Positions 11,570-21,352 of a DNA stretch of 64,000 bases are shown one piece after another. Position 1 is the first letter of the stretch. Every line of letters begins with the position of its first letter. The translations under genes were made by a program, and so were the position numbers. Below the pieces are notes generated by a model, which worked only from the letters and a program-made list of their open reading frames with translations, was not told where the DNA came from and made no database searches. The DNA is from Angiostrongylus vasorum (Eukaryota > Nematoda > Chromadorea > Rhabditida > Metastrongylidae): NCBI GenBank assembly GCA_018806985.1, contig JADANN010000433.1:1240001-1304000 (forward strand), written 5' to 3'.

Positions 11570-11665
11570 TTGGGGTCATGGAGGTGCTCGGCGGACTACG
11601 TTGCGGTTAACTTAATCTTCCCAAGGCTCGGAAAAAGAGGAAATCTACAGAAACGTCAGCTGTTG
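11570..11665 (+). repeat. Hammerhead-like repeat, copy 2
   Basis: 'catggaggtgctcggcggac' + 'tacgttgcggttaac' followed by 'aaggctcgg...acagaaacgtcagctg' parallels the better copy at 15.99-16.09 kb. The CTGANGA box is destroyed; GAAACGTC and the flanking AGC remain. Confidence 0.45.
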
Positions 11666-11737
11666 TGGACAATTAATCTATAATAGCAATGTCCTGTGCT
11701 TGCTATTCAACAAAATAGAGAATTTTCATAGTTTGAT

Positions 11738-12030
11738 ATGTTTAAGTTTTTATTCGTTGCTTATTATTTTTTTCACTGGACGACGTTACGTGAGACACAA
11801 CCACAATGACGCTAAGATATTTGCAAAACTTGGACCACACGCCAGATCCAAACCCGCGAGTACCCTTCTAAGGGGCTCACGTGTAACCCACGGCTCCACA
11901 GAAGCACTTGCTCTTCTTTTGTCTGCGCCAGTTTTTTTATCCTGGCTGTGCCAAGAGTACCCTTCAACGAGAATGAGCTGGAGAGCACAAACCAGCATTA
12001 AACCAACTTAACCTGGTGCTGTAGCCGAAA
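11738..12030 (-). mobile_element. SINE-2
   Basis: Plus-strand order 'agtttttattcgttgcttat', 'cgtgagacacaaccacaatg', 'gctaagatatttgcaaaact', inverted B-box 'gatccaaacccgcgagtacc' and 'gctgtagccgaaatcacaaa'. Followed directly by the end motif of another SINE-2, a head-to-tail pair. Confidence 0.75.
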
Positions 12031-12470
12031 TCACAAAGTTTCACTTTTTAATTTGCCTCCTATAATTTCTTCACGGTAAAGTGTTACGTCGGACCGTGAG
12101 ATACAGCTATGAAAAAAAGCCCTCGGCGTTGATCAATTCATGAGGGATGCCCCATGCATTCGACTTCATTAGGCATCGGCGGAGGTGATTAAATGCATAG
12201 CTGGCCTTTACAATTACTCGTGGTGACCCACCGATGTATCGAGCCAGTGCTGTTATCCTTCTAGACTAGTCTGGTACCAATTTGCCAACCCCGGAGGGAT
12301 GGAAGGCTTCGTAGGCCATGGGTGCAGGGATCACTTCCACGTGTGTGTTGCAGTGCGCCTCCGACCACTGCGCCACACGCGCCCCTGATGCAGCCATAAT
12401 GATGCAAATGAGGAGCAAAACATTGTTATTTCGATATAGTCTCGGCCTATCTGGGATCGAGGCCTATTTT
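12031..12470 (-). mobile_element. SINE-2 partial, split by SINE-1
   Basis: End motif 'cactttttaatttgcctcct' + 'ataatttcttcacgg' and 'gtgagatacagctatga', then a minus-sense SINE-1, then 'cagccataatgatgcaaatg'. The SINE-1 entered at the same internal position of SINE-2 as in the 7.38 kb copy but in the other orientation. Confidence 0.6.
12118..12388 (-). mobile_element. SINE-1, nested in SINE-2
   Basis: Plus strand begins 'ctcggcgttgatcaattc' and ends 'accactgcgccacacgcgcc' (inverted A box). Nearly complete. Flanks 'cagctatga' and 'cagccataatga' are probably a decayed target duplication. Confidence 0.85.
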
Positions 12471-12672
12471 TGCTCCCCAGATCATTCCCCGTTGAAGGAC
12501 GAATGCTGACGGCAGAGTTAGGTTGAAAAACTACGTGAGAGAAAGGCAGAAGAGATGGCTCAGCAGTGCAGTAAGCAATATGTGAATCCAGGAAGGGGCA
12601 ATCACGTTTTCGAATCTTATCTGAGGTTCAGGTTTTTCAAATATCTCAGCATCATTGTTGTTGTTTCATAGC
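12471..12672 (+). mobile_element. SINE-2 (plus sense), fold-back partner
   Basis: 'ccagatcattccccgttgaa', 'tgctgacggcagagttaggt', 'gtgagagaaaggcagaagag', 'ggaaggggcaatcacgtttt' + 'cgaatc' and 'tttcaaatatctcagcatca' + 'ttgttgttgtttcat'. Faces the preceding inverted SINE-2 end, giving a fold-back arrangement. Confidence 0.6.
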
Positions 12673-12776
12673 TGCATTCTACGGCAGCTGATTTGGGGGT
12701 AGAAAGCCTCTCCTGAGGTTTTGGCTCCTAGAAATGGGAAAATATTTAATGATTCATGCTTCGTAGCTCTTAACAG

Positions 12777-14114
12777 CCATTATTTACCGATAGTACGATT
12801 GATATCTTTATGTCGAACGCAACCGTGTTCGAGAGGATTGATGGCCGACGTTCTGTTCGCACAGTCGTTGTGGTCGATCCTACGTCTTTCGACTGTACCA
12901 TCTATCATTGCTTCCGCATTACCAACAACCTGTTCAATCGCAGTGTGGAGGAAAACAGCATATTAATGGTTCCGTTTAAAGCAATTTTTTCTTCAACTAG
13001 TTAACGGCGATTAATCCTTCCTCTTCAAGTGCCCTGTACAGAGACGTTACTGTTTTGCACACAGTCCCGATTATAATCTTTGCCGAGCCTTTCCGAGCCA
13101 TTTATTACTTCGGAAAATTGATGAGAAACAGAGAATTTCGGCACTGATTAATCCCCGGGGAATGCTCAATACATTCGAGTCCATTAAGCATCGTAGGGAC
13201 GACTGAATGCATGTTTGGCCTATACAATGATATACGGGCGCCTATCGATGTAGCGAACTAGTGTTTTAACATCCCAAACAAGCTTGTCACCAGTTTACTG
13301 ACCTCAGTTGGATGGGAGGGTTGATTCATCCTCGTCACGATAATGAACCATTGATGCAAAGTGTATTCCACAGACCTCTAACCACTGCACTACGCGAGTT
13401 ACAAGAAGTGGACCACAAACTTTTCTATCGGTTAATCCTTTTTGCCGGCCCATGTTCAAATCTTCATTTGTCAAACGTCACGCTGTACATCTCAGCAACC
13501 TTATTTCGTATGAATTGCATAAATTTTTGTAATAAGTGCTTAAATAAGTAAGTGAGAAATAACTTATTTCATCAATTGTTGAATAGTCTTACCTATTTGT
13601 ATATAGTGGGGTGAAGATTTGCAAGATATGATTGCTCAGATTCGACTGGTTTTGTCTAATGCTCAAATTCTGGCGGTGCTCGCATTGGTCGCCACCAATG
13701 TTCGCCAAATGTGAAGTGTTTTAATGGGAATGTTGACAATTCAATTTACCTGGTTTTCCTTAAGTAATTTTTTCTTTTACATTTCTTAAGAGTACGCATT
13801 GCAGAAGATTTAGACCTGCTATTAATTCCCAGATTATTTCTTTCAACTAGTAAGAATGACGTTGGTCCGGTATCCGAAAAGATTTATGCTGATTGACGCG
13901 CCATCTTTCCCACGCTATCCAACGGCGTTAATGATCGGTATTCTCCCGTTCACCATTCATCATCGAAACATGTAGTAAGAACGAAGTGTTTTACAATAAT
14001 TTCCACTTTTTTTCCAAACGTATCGACGAATTCCTGATGATGGGAAACTCTCCTGAACGCGCACTTCATCAACTTTCCACTGGCCGTCTCGTTGACTCTC
14101 TCCGTATTCTTTGA
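12777..14114 (+). pseudogene. Decayed multi-exon gene (unidentified)
   Basis: Candidate exons on the plus strand: (1) 12777 to about 12944 after 'cttaacag', encoding a frame with FMSNATVFERIDGRRSVRTV and DPTSFDCTIYHCFRITNN; (2) 13607-13710 after 'tttgtatatag', encoding WGEDLQDMIAQIRLVLSNAQ then ILAVLALVATNVRQ, donor gtgaag; (3) 13851-13975 after 'tttcaactag', KNDVGPVSEKIYAD, an in-frame TGA, then RAIFPTLSNGVNDRYSPVHH, donor gtaaga; (4) about 14021-14114, IDEFLMMGNSPERALHQLST then GRLVDSLRIL and stop. Exons 2 to 3 join in phase. The last intron would be about 46 bp but ends 'ttttttccaaacg' with no AG, so the acceptor looks lost. The TGA plus lost acceptor suggest a pseudogene. A SINE-1 lies in the first intron. 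Whether exon 1 belongs here is uncertain. I do not recognise the family. Confidence 0.4.
13138..13402 (-). mobile_element. SINE-1
   Basis: 'ctgattaatccccggggaat' through 'gcatgtttggcctatacaat' to 'ctctaaccactgcactacgc'. Moderately diverged, lying between the first two candidate exons of the decayed gene. Confidence 0.75.
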
Positions 14115-14382
14115 AGTTTCCTTAGGAATAAATCATCCTTATCAAACTCATAGAATAATAATGAGCAATTTTAAACGGCAGATATAAAGTGCCATCACTC
14201 TGCTGGAGCAAAAAATTTATTAATGGTAATAAGATTCTATTAGAATCTAGGCATTTTTCTCGCCAAGATGCAAGCTTGTTCCCTTCAGCAAGGCAAATTT
14301 CTGAAATTCTGGAAACGACGGATTATTCAAAGGCAATTATTGCAGTGATTTATTTGTTGAGAATTTTCTGAGCAAGCGTTCT

Positions 14383-15205
14383 TCAAATCTCCGGCGAAAA
14401 GCGACAGTTTTTTAACAAGGGGTCCGTTGAGCACGATGGATTCGGGTGAGTTACCTTCCTCAACTCAATGAATTTTGGAAGCAATAGTTGTTCGACGTGT
14501 GATTGAGCATAGTTGAGCAGGCGTAGTGAATTTGGAAGGGATTGGAGCTCTTCTACTAGGTACGTCCGAATAAATATGCCTAGCTTCTGAAGGATTTCAT
14601 CAACTTCACAGTATTTTTCTCCCGTTTCTTTTTCTACCTGCTATTTCTTTTCTTCTGCTATTTCTTTTGGCGAAACTTGAAACGTTTTATTGAACGATTC
14701 CCATCCGCCGAAAATGAATAGGTCGTCATCATGATCTTTTGGTGCTAATTCGGATTTCGAGAGCGTTTGGGGTCACATCCTATTCAGACCTCTTATTGCC
14801 GTGAAGGATCCGATTTCCATCATCCTCACAATGTGGTCGAAAAGTAGGTCGTTTTTTGTCATATAAAAGAAGCGCATAATAGACTTCACGACGATGATTT
14901 CGCTGATATCCGTTGGATTTATACCGTACCCTAATGTGTTTTAAATAAGTAGCGACTGTTGAATTGAAAAAAATGAATGTTTTTACAACGTTTCATGTAG
15001 TTTGGGCAATAGCTTTGAGAATCGGCTTTAGATGATCATTGTCAATTAGTGATAGGCGCACTCGCCCATCTTCATCAAGGCTCGTGTCTTTGTTAGCAAA
15101 CATTTCGATCAATCTGCTTCCTAGGAGATCGGAATCCTTTCTGCAACCAATGTTTTGAGAACTTATCGAGTTCCTACTGTTGTTTTTATACTGACATTTG
15201 GGCAC
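14383..15205 (-). pseudogene. Decayed protein-coding stretch (unidentified)
   Basis: A minus-strand frame from about 14934 to the stop at 14383 reads like real protein for 184 codons: GINPTDISEIIVVKSIMRFF, NDLLFDHIVRMMEIGSFTAI, DDDLFIFGGWESFNKTFQVS, VEELQSLPNSLRLLNYAQSH. It is broken by TGA at 14773-14775 and TAG at 14641-14643. Just upstream (15205-14993) another minus-strand frame carries SRLIEMFANKDTSLDEDGRV and NDHLKPILKAIA before its own stop, and could be the preceding exon. Lack of short introns in the 184-codon stretch allows either a large exon of a dead gene or a dead transposon ORF. No family motif was recognised. Confidence 0.4.
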
Positions 15206-15524
15206 ATGATGCGATTTCCTTGCTTTGAGACAGTGATTTTATTCTGCATCAAAATCATTGTAACCCTAGTTTCAGAGAAACCTTGTAGGACAGTTTCTTA
15301 AATAAGAACTGAGTTTTAGAATCTAGAATGGTATACACCAACAATGGTGCGACAAGTATTTATTAGAAGATTTATCTGCAGATCTCATTAACATCCATTA
15401 CTTCAAACTTATGAGAGCTTTTTTTGTAGTGTTTAGGTCTTCGCGTTCAACATACGTCTGCTATTTTGTTACCAGAACTGAGATTCCAACAAAAGTAACA
15501 TTTTTTTTCAAAATAAGAAACTCC

Positions 15525-15835
15525 ATGCAACCACAATGATGCTGGGATATTTGCAAAGCTCCGGACCGCAGGTGTCTGCGGTGGAGAACAAACACGCTAT
15601 TACCCATTCCGGGAGCGAACGCATTCACCACCACACCATACGAGTCGTTCGTTTCGCCTATCTCTTAGCTAGTTCTATCGACCAGCGCCATCAGTAATCA
15701 CCTGTCAATGGATTGATCTAGGCAGCTCTCATCGGCAACGAACCCAGTTAAGCTGCTGAGGATGTAGTCGAAATCACAATGTTAATTTTTTTTACTTACT
15801 GCCTATTATAATTTTTTGATGGCAGTGAGTTACGT
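15525..15835 (-). mobile_element. SINE-2
   Basis: Well-preserved copy: 'gcaaccacaatgatgctggg', 'tccggaccgcaggtgtctgc', 'acaaacacgctattacccat', 'caccaccacacc', 'ctagttctatcgaccagcgc', 'gatgtagtcgaaatcacaat', ending with the 'ttacttactgcctattataa' motif. Confidence 0.85.
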
Positions 15836-15984
15836 ACGACAAAAAATAAACTTCATATTTTTATATATAGTATATAGTATATAACACACGCGACATACTC
15901 AGTGGAAGCCTCATAGAAAGCGGTGAGTGTGCAGAGCTGTGTTCAATGTGATTGAAATCTTGGTTCAGCGTTTTCTCTGTTTGG

Positions 15985-16095
15985 TTATGGAGGTGTTTGG
16001 CCGAATAGATTGCTGTCAACTTGACCTTTCCAGGCTCTGAGGAAGGCGAAATCCGACGAAACGTCAGCTTGTTCGTGAATAAAGAATAAAAGTAA
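15985..16095 (+). repeat. Hammerhead-like repeat, copy 3
   Basis: Best-preserved plus-strand copy together with the 20.3 kb one: 'ttatggaggtgtttggccga', 'gctgtcaacttgacctttcc', then the core at 16032-16070. Confidence 0.6.
16032..16070 (+). ncRNA. Hammerhead-ribozyme-like core
   Basis: AGGCT (16032-16036), CTGAGGA (16037-16043), 14 nt, GAAAC (16058-16062), GTC (16063-16065), AGCTT (16066-16070). AGGCT/AGCTT can pair as stem I (one G-U). CTGANGA and GAAA are the invariant hammerhead boxes. ACGT after GAA would be the minimal self-complementary stem III and GUC the cleavage triplet. Stem II is poor in this copy. Confidence 0.4.
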
Positions 16096-17224
16096 CACCT
16101 CGTATTTGCTCAACAAGAATACGAAGAATTACTTCATAATTTTGTTTTAAGCTCCACAAAGACTTCGAGATTGAAAAAAAAAGAATTTGCGTAGTATGAA
16201 CTATCAACGATTTTCTCTTTTTTTTTGCCGTTTTCACTTTCCCTTGGAAACATTTTCTGCCCTTTGTTTGCCTTTTTCCCCTTCATTAATTCGTTCTTCT
16301 GTTTTACCTGTGGTTTCTTTATGTGTCCAGTTCGTTAAAGCGTTTAAAGAAGACAGATTTTTGAAAGAAGACAATAAAAGCGTTTGAAAAATCACCTGGA
16401 GTAGGGATCGATTTACGTCTATGGATGTAATCGAGGTCCAGTGGAAAATTCATTTCCCTAAATGGAATGATTATTGAGGACGTAAACGTAGATTTCACTC
16501 TTTTTAATGGCTCATAAAGAGCGCAAGATTAAAAATTAGTACCTGGTAATCTTTTGTCTTAGACAGGTGGGATTACCAGTAATCTATTAACGCTGACAAT
16601 GACGAAAAAACTCTGAGGTGAGAAGGAAACTGGCGACTTCACAGGCTCTCTTGTTCCGAGCCGAAGGAAAAAGCTCGCGGTGGCACCATAAATATTTCCT
16701 GACTTGAAGCCGTACGGAATACGGTGTAGCTTTGAAGCTTTTCTAACGCTTCATTGTTAAATAGCCTTCCTAATTCAGTCACGCGTACAGTAGTCGTAAT
16801 TTCCCACTTCGACCTATATTTTCTAGCTGTTGTAGTGCTTTGACCATCTCTTTTCTGAACAACTTTTTTTTCAAATAGATTTCTTAAATATGTAAAGGCA
16901 CTAATAAAAAAACAAAACTAGTGTCTGATCCAGATAGAAGGCTGAGAAGAAACTAATACTCTCTCTTCATATCTACCGAAGAGAATTAAGGAACAAATCC
17001 ACTCGATAGAAAAAAAAGCTCACTTAGAATCATAAGTTTATAATGAGGATGAAGACTGGCCTATTCCAAACACTTTTCTTCCCTACAAACTACAAAACAT
17101 TCTTTTTATTCACCATGCCATGACGCCACAAAAATTCATGACATTATTAGATTTAATCGCATTTTTTAAGCACTTTAACTTTGCAAGAAAAATGTATTCT
17201 CGTCAGTGTATCCTATTTCATTGA
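16096..17224. other. Unassigned AT-rich DNA
   Basis: Nothing recognised beyond AT-rich spacer; a 66-codon frame at 16187-16387 has no exon signals. Confidence 0.4.
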
Positions 17225-17600
17225 TAAGCTAACATGAAGCTGTTGCCACATATCTATTCGGCTAACGTTTCACCACGGGTGCGTGTAGTGTAGTGGTTGG
17301 AGGCGCCATGCAATCAATACACATAGAATCGATCCCTGCGTCTTAGGCCCACCGACCTCTCCATGCCTCCGGGGTCGGCAAATCGGTACCAGATTTGTTA
17401 GGGAGGATATCAGCACTGGTTCGATGCATCGCGGGCCGTTATAAAGACCAGATATGAATTCAATCATCTCCAACGATGCTTAATGAAGTGGATACATGGA
17501 GCATCCCTTAAGGATCGATCAACGCCGAGAGCTTTATCCTTCATTTATTTTTTTAACGTTTCGCCATTTCCGTCTTCATCAGAAATAATGTCATCTGGAT
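17225..17600 (-). repeat. Hammerhead-like repeat, copy 4, split by SINE-1
   Basis: Minus-strand sense: CTGATGA (17582-17576), 13 nt, GAAAC (17562-17558). The sequence then continues beyond the SINE-1 as GTTAGCCGAATAGATATGTG on the minus strand (17268-17249 region). Confidence 0.6.
17276..17553 (+). mobile_element. SINE-1 with target duplication
   Basis: Near-complete copy starting 'cgggtgcgtgtagtgtagtg'. Flanked by 'taacgtttcacca' (17263-17275) and 'taacgtttcgcca' (17554-17566), 12 of 13 matching. The insertion point is inside the GAAAC box region of the hammerhead-like repeat. Confidence 0.88.
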
Positions 17601-17635
17601 CACCTGTAGTCCCGCTGATCGTCGAGCAATTGGAC
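17590..17635 (-). mobile_element. RTE-A 3'-end scrap
   Basis: 'ctggatcacctgtagtcccg' followed by 'ctgatcgtcgagc' equals the last bases of RTE-A on the minus strand, an extreme 5' truncation. Confidence 0.5.
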
Positions 17636-17744
17636 ACGTAGGAACGCAATAATGTGGTACTTCACTGGGAAGTTATTAAGAGCGAAAAAGTTCCGTAGTC
17701 CTTGAATCCACTAGCATTTTCCGCATCTTGTTCTTTGTAAGCGC

Positions 17745-20015
17745 TTGTACATATCACCTGTCACCTGTCACCTGTAGTCCCGTTGATGATCTAGTGACTC
17801 CAGCGGGCGCCAGTAAATCTTCCATTTTCCCTGTCGCGTGCAAGAGTAGCCCAATGGGTTCTACTCGCTCGAGGGACTCGTCGAGCATCATATCTTTCTT
17901 CTAGGCTTTTCGTGAAGAACTCTGATCATCGAGTCGGTGGTCTTCCTGCAGTGCGTTTAACATCCCGAGCAATCCAGTCACTGACGGCTCTTGTCCATCG
18001 GTTGTCATTCATACGCATCACGTGTCCGGCCCACCTTGTCTTCGAGTGTTTGGTGTACAGAAAGGCATTTTATTTTTGATCGTTGACGCAAATCGGAGCT
18101 TCGGATCCCATCTCTTACTTGTGTGATACGGGATAGTCCTAACATCGACGTTTCGACTACGCGTTCAATAACGCCGAGTGATTTTTCATCCTGTTTGCGC
18201 AGGGACCAGGTTTCTGACACATATGTTAACGTAGGAAGTACCGTTGAGTCGAAAAGTTGGACGTGGAGCCGGATGTTCTTTGTTTTCCTCATTATATCCT
18301 CGAGGCTCTTGAGAGCTCTCCAAGCCGCTCGTTTCCTTCTGCTCAGCTCTGGAGCTAAGTCGTTCAACATGTTGATTTCCCCACCCAGATAGACATAACT
18401 GGAGCATTCGGAGATATTCGTTCCATTGAGGATGAATGGGGCATACGAAACCAATCCGTTCCTCATGAACATCGTTTTTGTGAGATTTAGTCGAAGACCA
18501 ATCTTTCCACAGGCTTTATCAAAGTCGGCAAGCACACGTTCCGCCTGGCTAATGTTTGGTGTTATAAGCACGATGTCATCAGCAAAGCGAAGATGTGTAA
18601 GTGCCGACCATCGATTTTCATTCCCATATTATCCCATCCCAATGTTCGCATGACGTTCTGGAGGGTGGCGGCAAATATTTTTGGCGAGATGAAAAGTGAA
18701 AACTTGAGTGAAAAGTTTGTGGAAGACAGACATCAGAGATTGGGCGATAGTTGCCGATATCGCGTAGGTCACTGTTCTTGAACAATAACACGGTCTTGCT
18801 GGTCTTCCACTGAGTAGAAACCTTGCATTCAGACAGGTAACGTGTGAAGAGCCGAGCCACTGTGTTTACGAGGACTGGCGGAAGGATCTTCAAGTGTTCT
18901 GGTCTCATCCTGTCCGAACGTGGTGCAGTTCAGTTTTTCACCGACGAAATGGCATGTGGGATTTCGGAAGGGAGAACCAATGGTACAACATTTCCATCCT
19001 CCTTTTTCCATATGACGGAAAATGGACGTAACTATCGAAGAGATCTGGGTAGTATTCGTGATTATTCTTTTCCATTGCCTTTCTGGACGCTGTAACTGTT
19101 CCGTCTGGGCGTCGGAGTGCAATCATCATGGTTTTGTAATAGGCGAAGCCTCGATGGGCTTTGCGAATGCTTTTCCCAGCATCTGCAGCTTCGACCATTG
19201 CTGCTGCTCTTCTCTCTTTAAGATCTTTTATTGCCCATTTGCATTGTTTTGCAAGTTCGGACATTAGTTGGCGGTTGCCTGCAGCTCGTGCGATTCCACG
19301 CTGGCGTATCAGCTCGGGTGTTTCTAGAGACAGACATTTCTTGGTGACTTTCGAACTCTCAGCTTTCATAGCGCTAACGTGTAGATATTGAATGAGCCGA
19401 TAGTATTCTTCGTCGATATTATCGACAACGGCATCTTCCCAGCTGCCGACTAATGAATTGAATAAGTCCCAGTTTGTGGTGGTTCTGGGGATTCGGTTTT
19501 TTGAATTTAGCGGCTTTTTTCTGCTTTCTGCGAGAAATAGAATCGAGCACGAAGAAGACGGTTGTCTGATCTGATCCCGTGTAGAATTTTGGGACAACAG
19601 CGACATCGGTTAGGCAAAACCTTCAATTTACTATGATGTGGTCTTTTTCGTTATGGTACTCCCCGTTTGGGAGACTCCCACGTCCAGCGCTGAGGGTGGG
19701 GCTTCTGGGATTGTGAGTTACCATGGATTGTCTTGGTTGCCGTGATAAACTCATACAGCCGCTTACCCTGTTCGTTCCATTCTAATCCCTGGCTCCCAGT
19801 GTGACGTTCTTCAGACGTTCTTCTTGGTCCAATCTTGGCGTTAAAATCTCCACTGAAAACCTTGAAGAATGTGTGATCTTCTCTGTAGAACTTCTCCTCC
19901 AAGTCCATATAAAACGCCTCGACTTCTTCTTCGGCAATGTTTGATGTCGGCGCGTAAACGACGAAGATTATTAAAGCCGGAATTGATCCAAATTTTCTTA
20001 ATCGTAAACGTCCGT
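17745..20015 (-). mobile_element. RTE-A LINE, internally deleted, decayed
   Basis: Minus strand, 5' to 3': endonuclease remnant with [20 protein letters not shown] (about 19790-19890; the GDFN motif is intact) and RWTWESPKRG (19651-19680); linker (TTNWDLFNSLVGSWEDAVVD); pre-RT block with IRKAHRGFAYYKTMMIALRR; RT motif 0/1 (SKTVLLFKNSDLRDIGNYRP, about 18740-18800). The sequence then jumps to the ISPK-like/KIFAATLQNVMRTLGW and FADDIVLITPNISQAE region (18540-18680), so RT motifs 2-4 are deleted. A 188-codon frame (18571-18005) covers the post-RT block through LGLSRITQVRDGIRSSDLRQ. The 3' end at 17745-17772 has three tandem 'cacctgt' heptamers. Frameshifted; no active protein expected. Confidence 0.88.
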
Positions 20016-20264
20016 TTTAGAAATAAAATGATAAAAGAAATAGGATACACTGATCATTTATACCGAGGTCAATTGGAAGTCGGTTTACACTGATATTACT
20101 TGGCTACGTACGGGCTTATGTAAAACCTACTGTTGAAGGATAGGTTATCTGTCAAAAAAACAATTTATTATGAACGGATATTCATATCCACAGCAACGGT
20201 CTTGTAAAAAGAGCGCTGCAGGGTGAGATTGTCTCATTCGAGCATGCTCCATTAAAAAAAGATC

Positions 20265-20410
20265 CTACTCGATACGACAAAGACATCACCTCGAGAAAAT
20301 GAACGACTGTGGACGATTGACTCTAATCATCGGCTCTGAGGAAGGTGAACGCGTCGAAACATTAGCCGAATAGATATGTGGTAACAAGCCCGTGTTAACT
20401 TGTCAATGAA
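20265..20410 (+). repeat. Hammerhead-like repeat, copy 5
   Basis: Contains the core at 20331-20368 followed by 'aatagatatgtggtaacaag', which also follows the core in the 17.2 kb copy, so the homology extends beyond the core. Confidence 0.6.
20331..20368 (+). ncRNA. Hammerhead-ribozyme-like core
   Basis: CGGCT (20331-20335), CTGAGGA (20336-20342), 13 nt, GAAAC (20356-20360), ATT, AGCCG (20364-20368). CGGCT and AGCCG are perfectly complementary, giving a 5-bp stem I. ATT replaces the better GUC/GUU and stem II is weak, so probably a dead relic. Confidence 0.4.
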
Positions 20411-20827
20411 ACAAGGTATATTGATCATTCATACCGACGCTAAATGAAGGTCGCTTTGTAATGTATCCTCGTCACTGGTTTACTGTGTCACTGTGGCTGT
20501 GGAATGTTTCCCGACATAGAACCACCACGTGAAGGTGATGATCGTTTCCCGAAAAATATTATCTAAAGAGATGAAGAGTTTACTTTCTATGTGGGAAGTC
20601 AGATGCCAGTGGACCAACGAAAAGAGTGGTTACCAAGCTGGAAGAAATGCAAATCGGATGTAGTAAACATTATTCTACTTCACGAGAGATAAGTGTTTTA
20701 TGAAGCTGGATACCAATTGATTATTAACTATTAATGGAACTTATGTGAAGCGAAAAGAACCAGTTGCGTATAGCACCACTAGATTTCCAGGAACAAATTA
20801 CTGCAGTCTGTTCGAATTTAAAAAGAA
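20411..20827. other. Unassigned DNA
   Basis: No coding or repeat signal recognised. Confidence 0.35.
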
Positions 20828-21076
20828 GATCTCGGCGTTGGTCAATCTTTGAGGGAGCCGCCATGCATTCGACTTCATCAAGCATCATTTGGAGTTGACT
20901 GAGTGGCCTACCAATGTATCTAGCCAGTGTTGTTATTCTCCCAAACAAGTCTGGTACCAATTTGCCGACCATGGAGACATAGAAGGCTTGGTGAGCCATG
21001 GGTGTGGGAATCGAGGAATCGATTCCATGTGTGTGTGTTGCAGGGCACCCCCGACCACTGCGCCACACGCGCCCTA
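20828..21076 (-). mobile_element. SINE-1
   Basis: 'tctcggcgttggtcaatctt' through 'ctggtaccaatttgccgacc' to 'accactgcgccacacgcgcc'. Flanks 'aatttaaaaag' and 'aaattagaaag' may be a target duplication. Confidence 0.85.
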
Positions 21077-21137
21077 AATTAGAAAGTTAAATTTCTCGTG
21101 ATTAACGTTCAGTCTTTCAGATCTTTCGGAGGTTCTG

Positions 21138-21352
21138 GTACATGTATGTATGCGTGTATGTATGTAAGTATGCCTGTGAGCGCATCTATGTATATTGTGC
21201 CTGCGTTTATGTGTGTACGTATATGTATATATACATGCGTTTACGTATGTGTGTACGTATGTGTGTACTTATGTGTGTGCGTACGTGTGTGCATGTGTGT
21301 GTGTGGGTGTGCGTGCGTATGTGTGTGCATGTATATATATATATATATATAT
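21138..21352. repeat. Degenerate (TGTR)n / (TA)n alternating purine-pyrimidine tract
   Basis: About 215 bp of mixed TGTA/TGTG/CGTA repeats ending in roughly ten TA dinucleotides. The Cys/Val/Tyr-rich frames here (MYVCVYVCK and similar) are products of the repeat, not genes. Confidence 0.9.
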
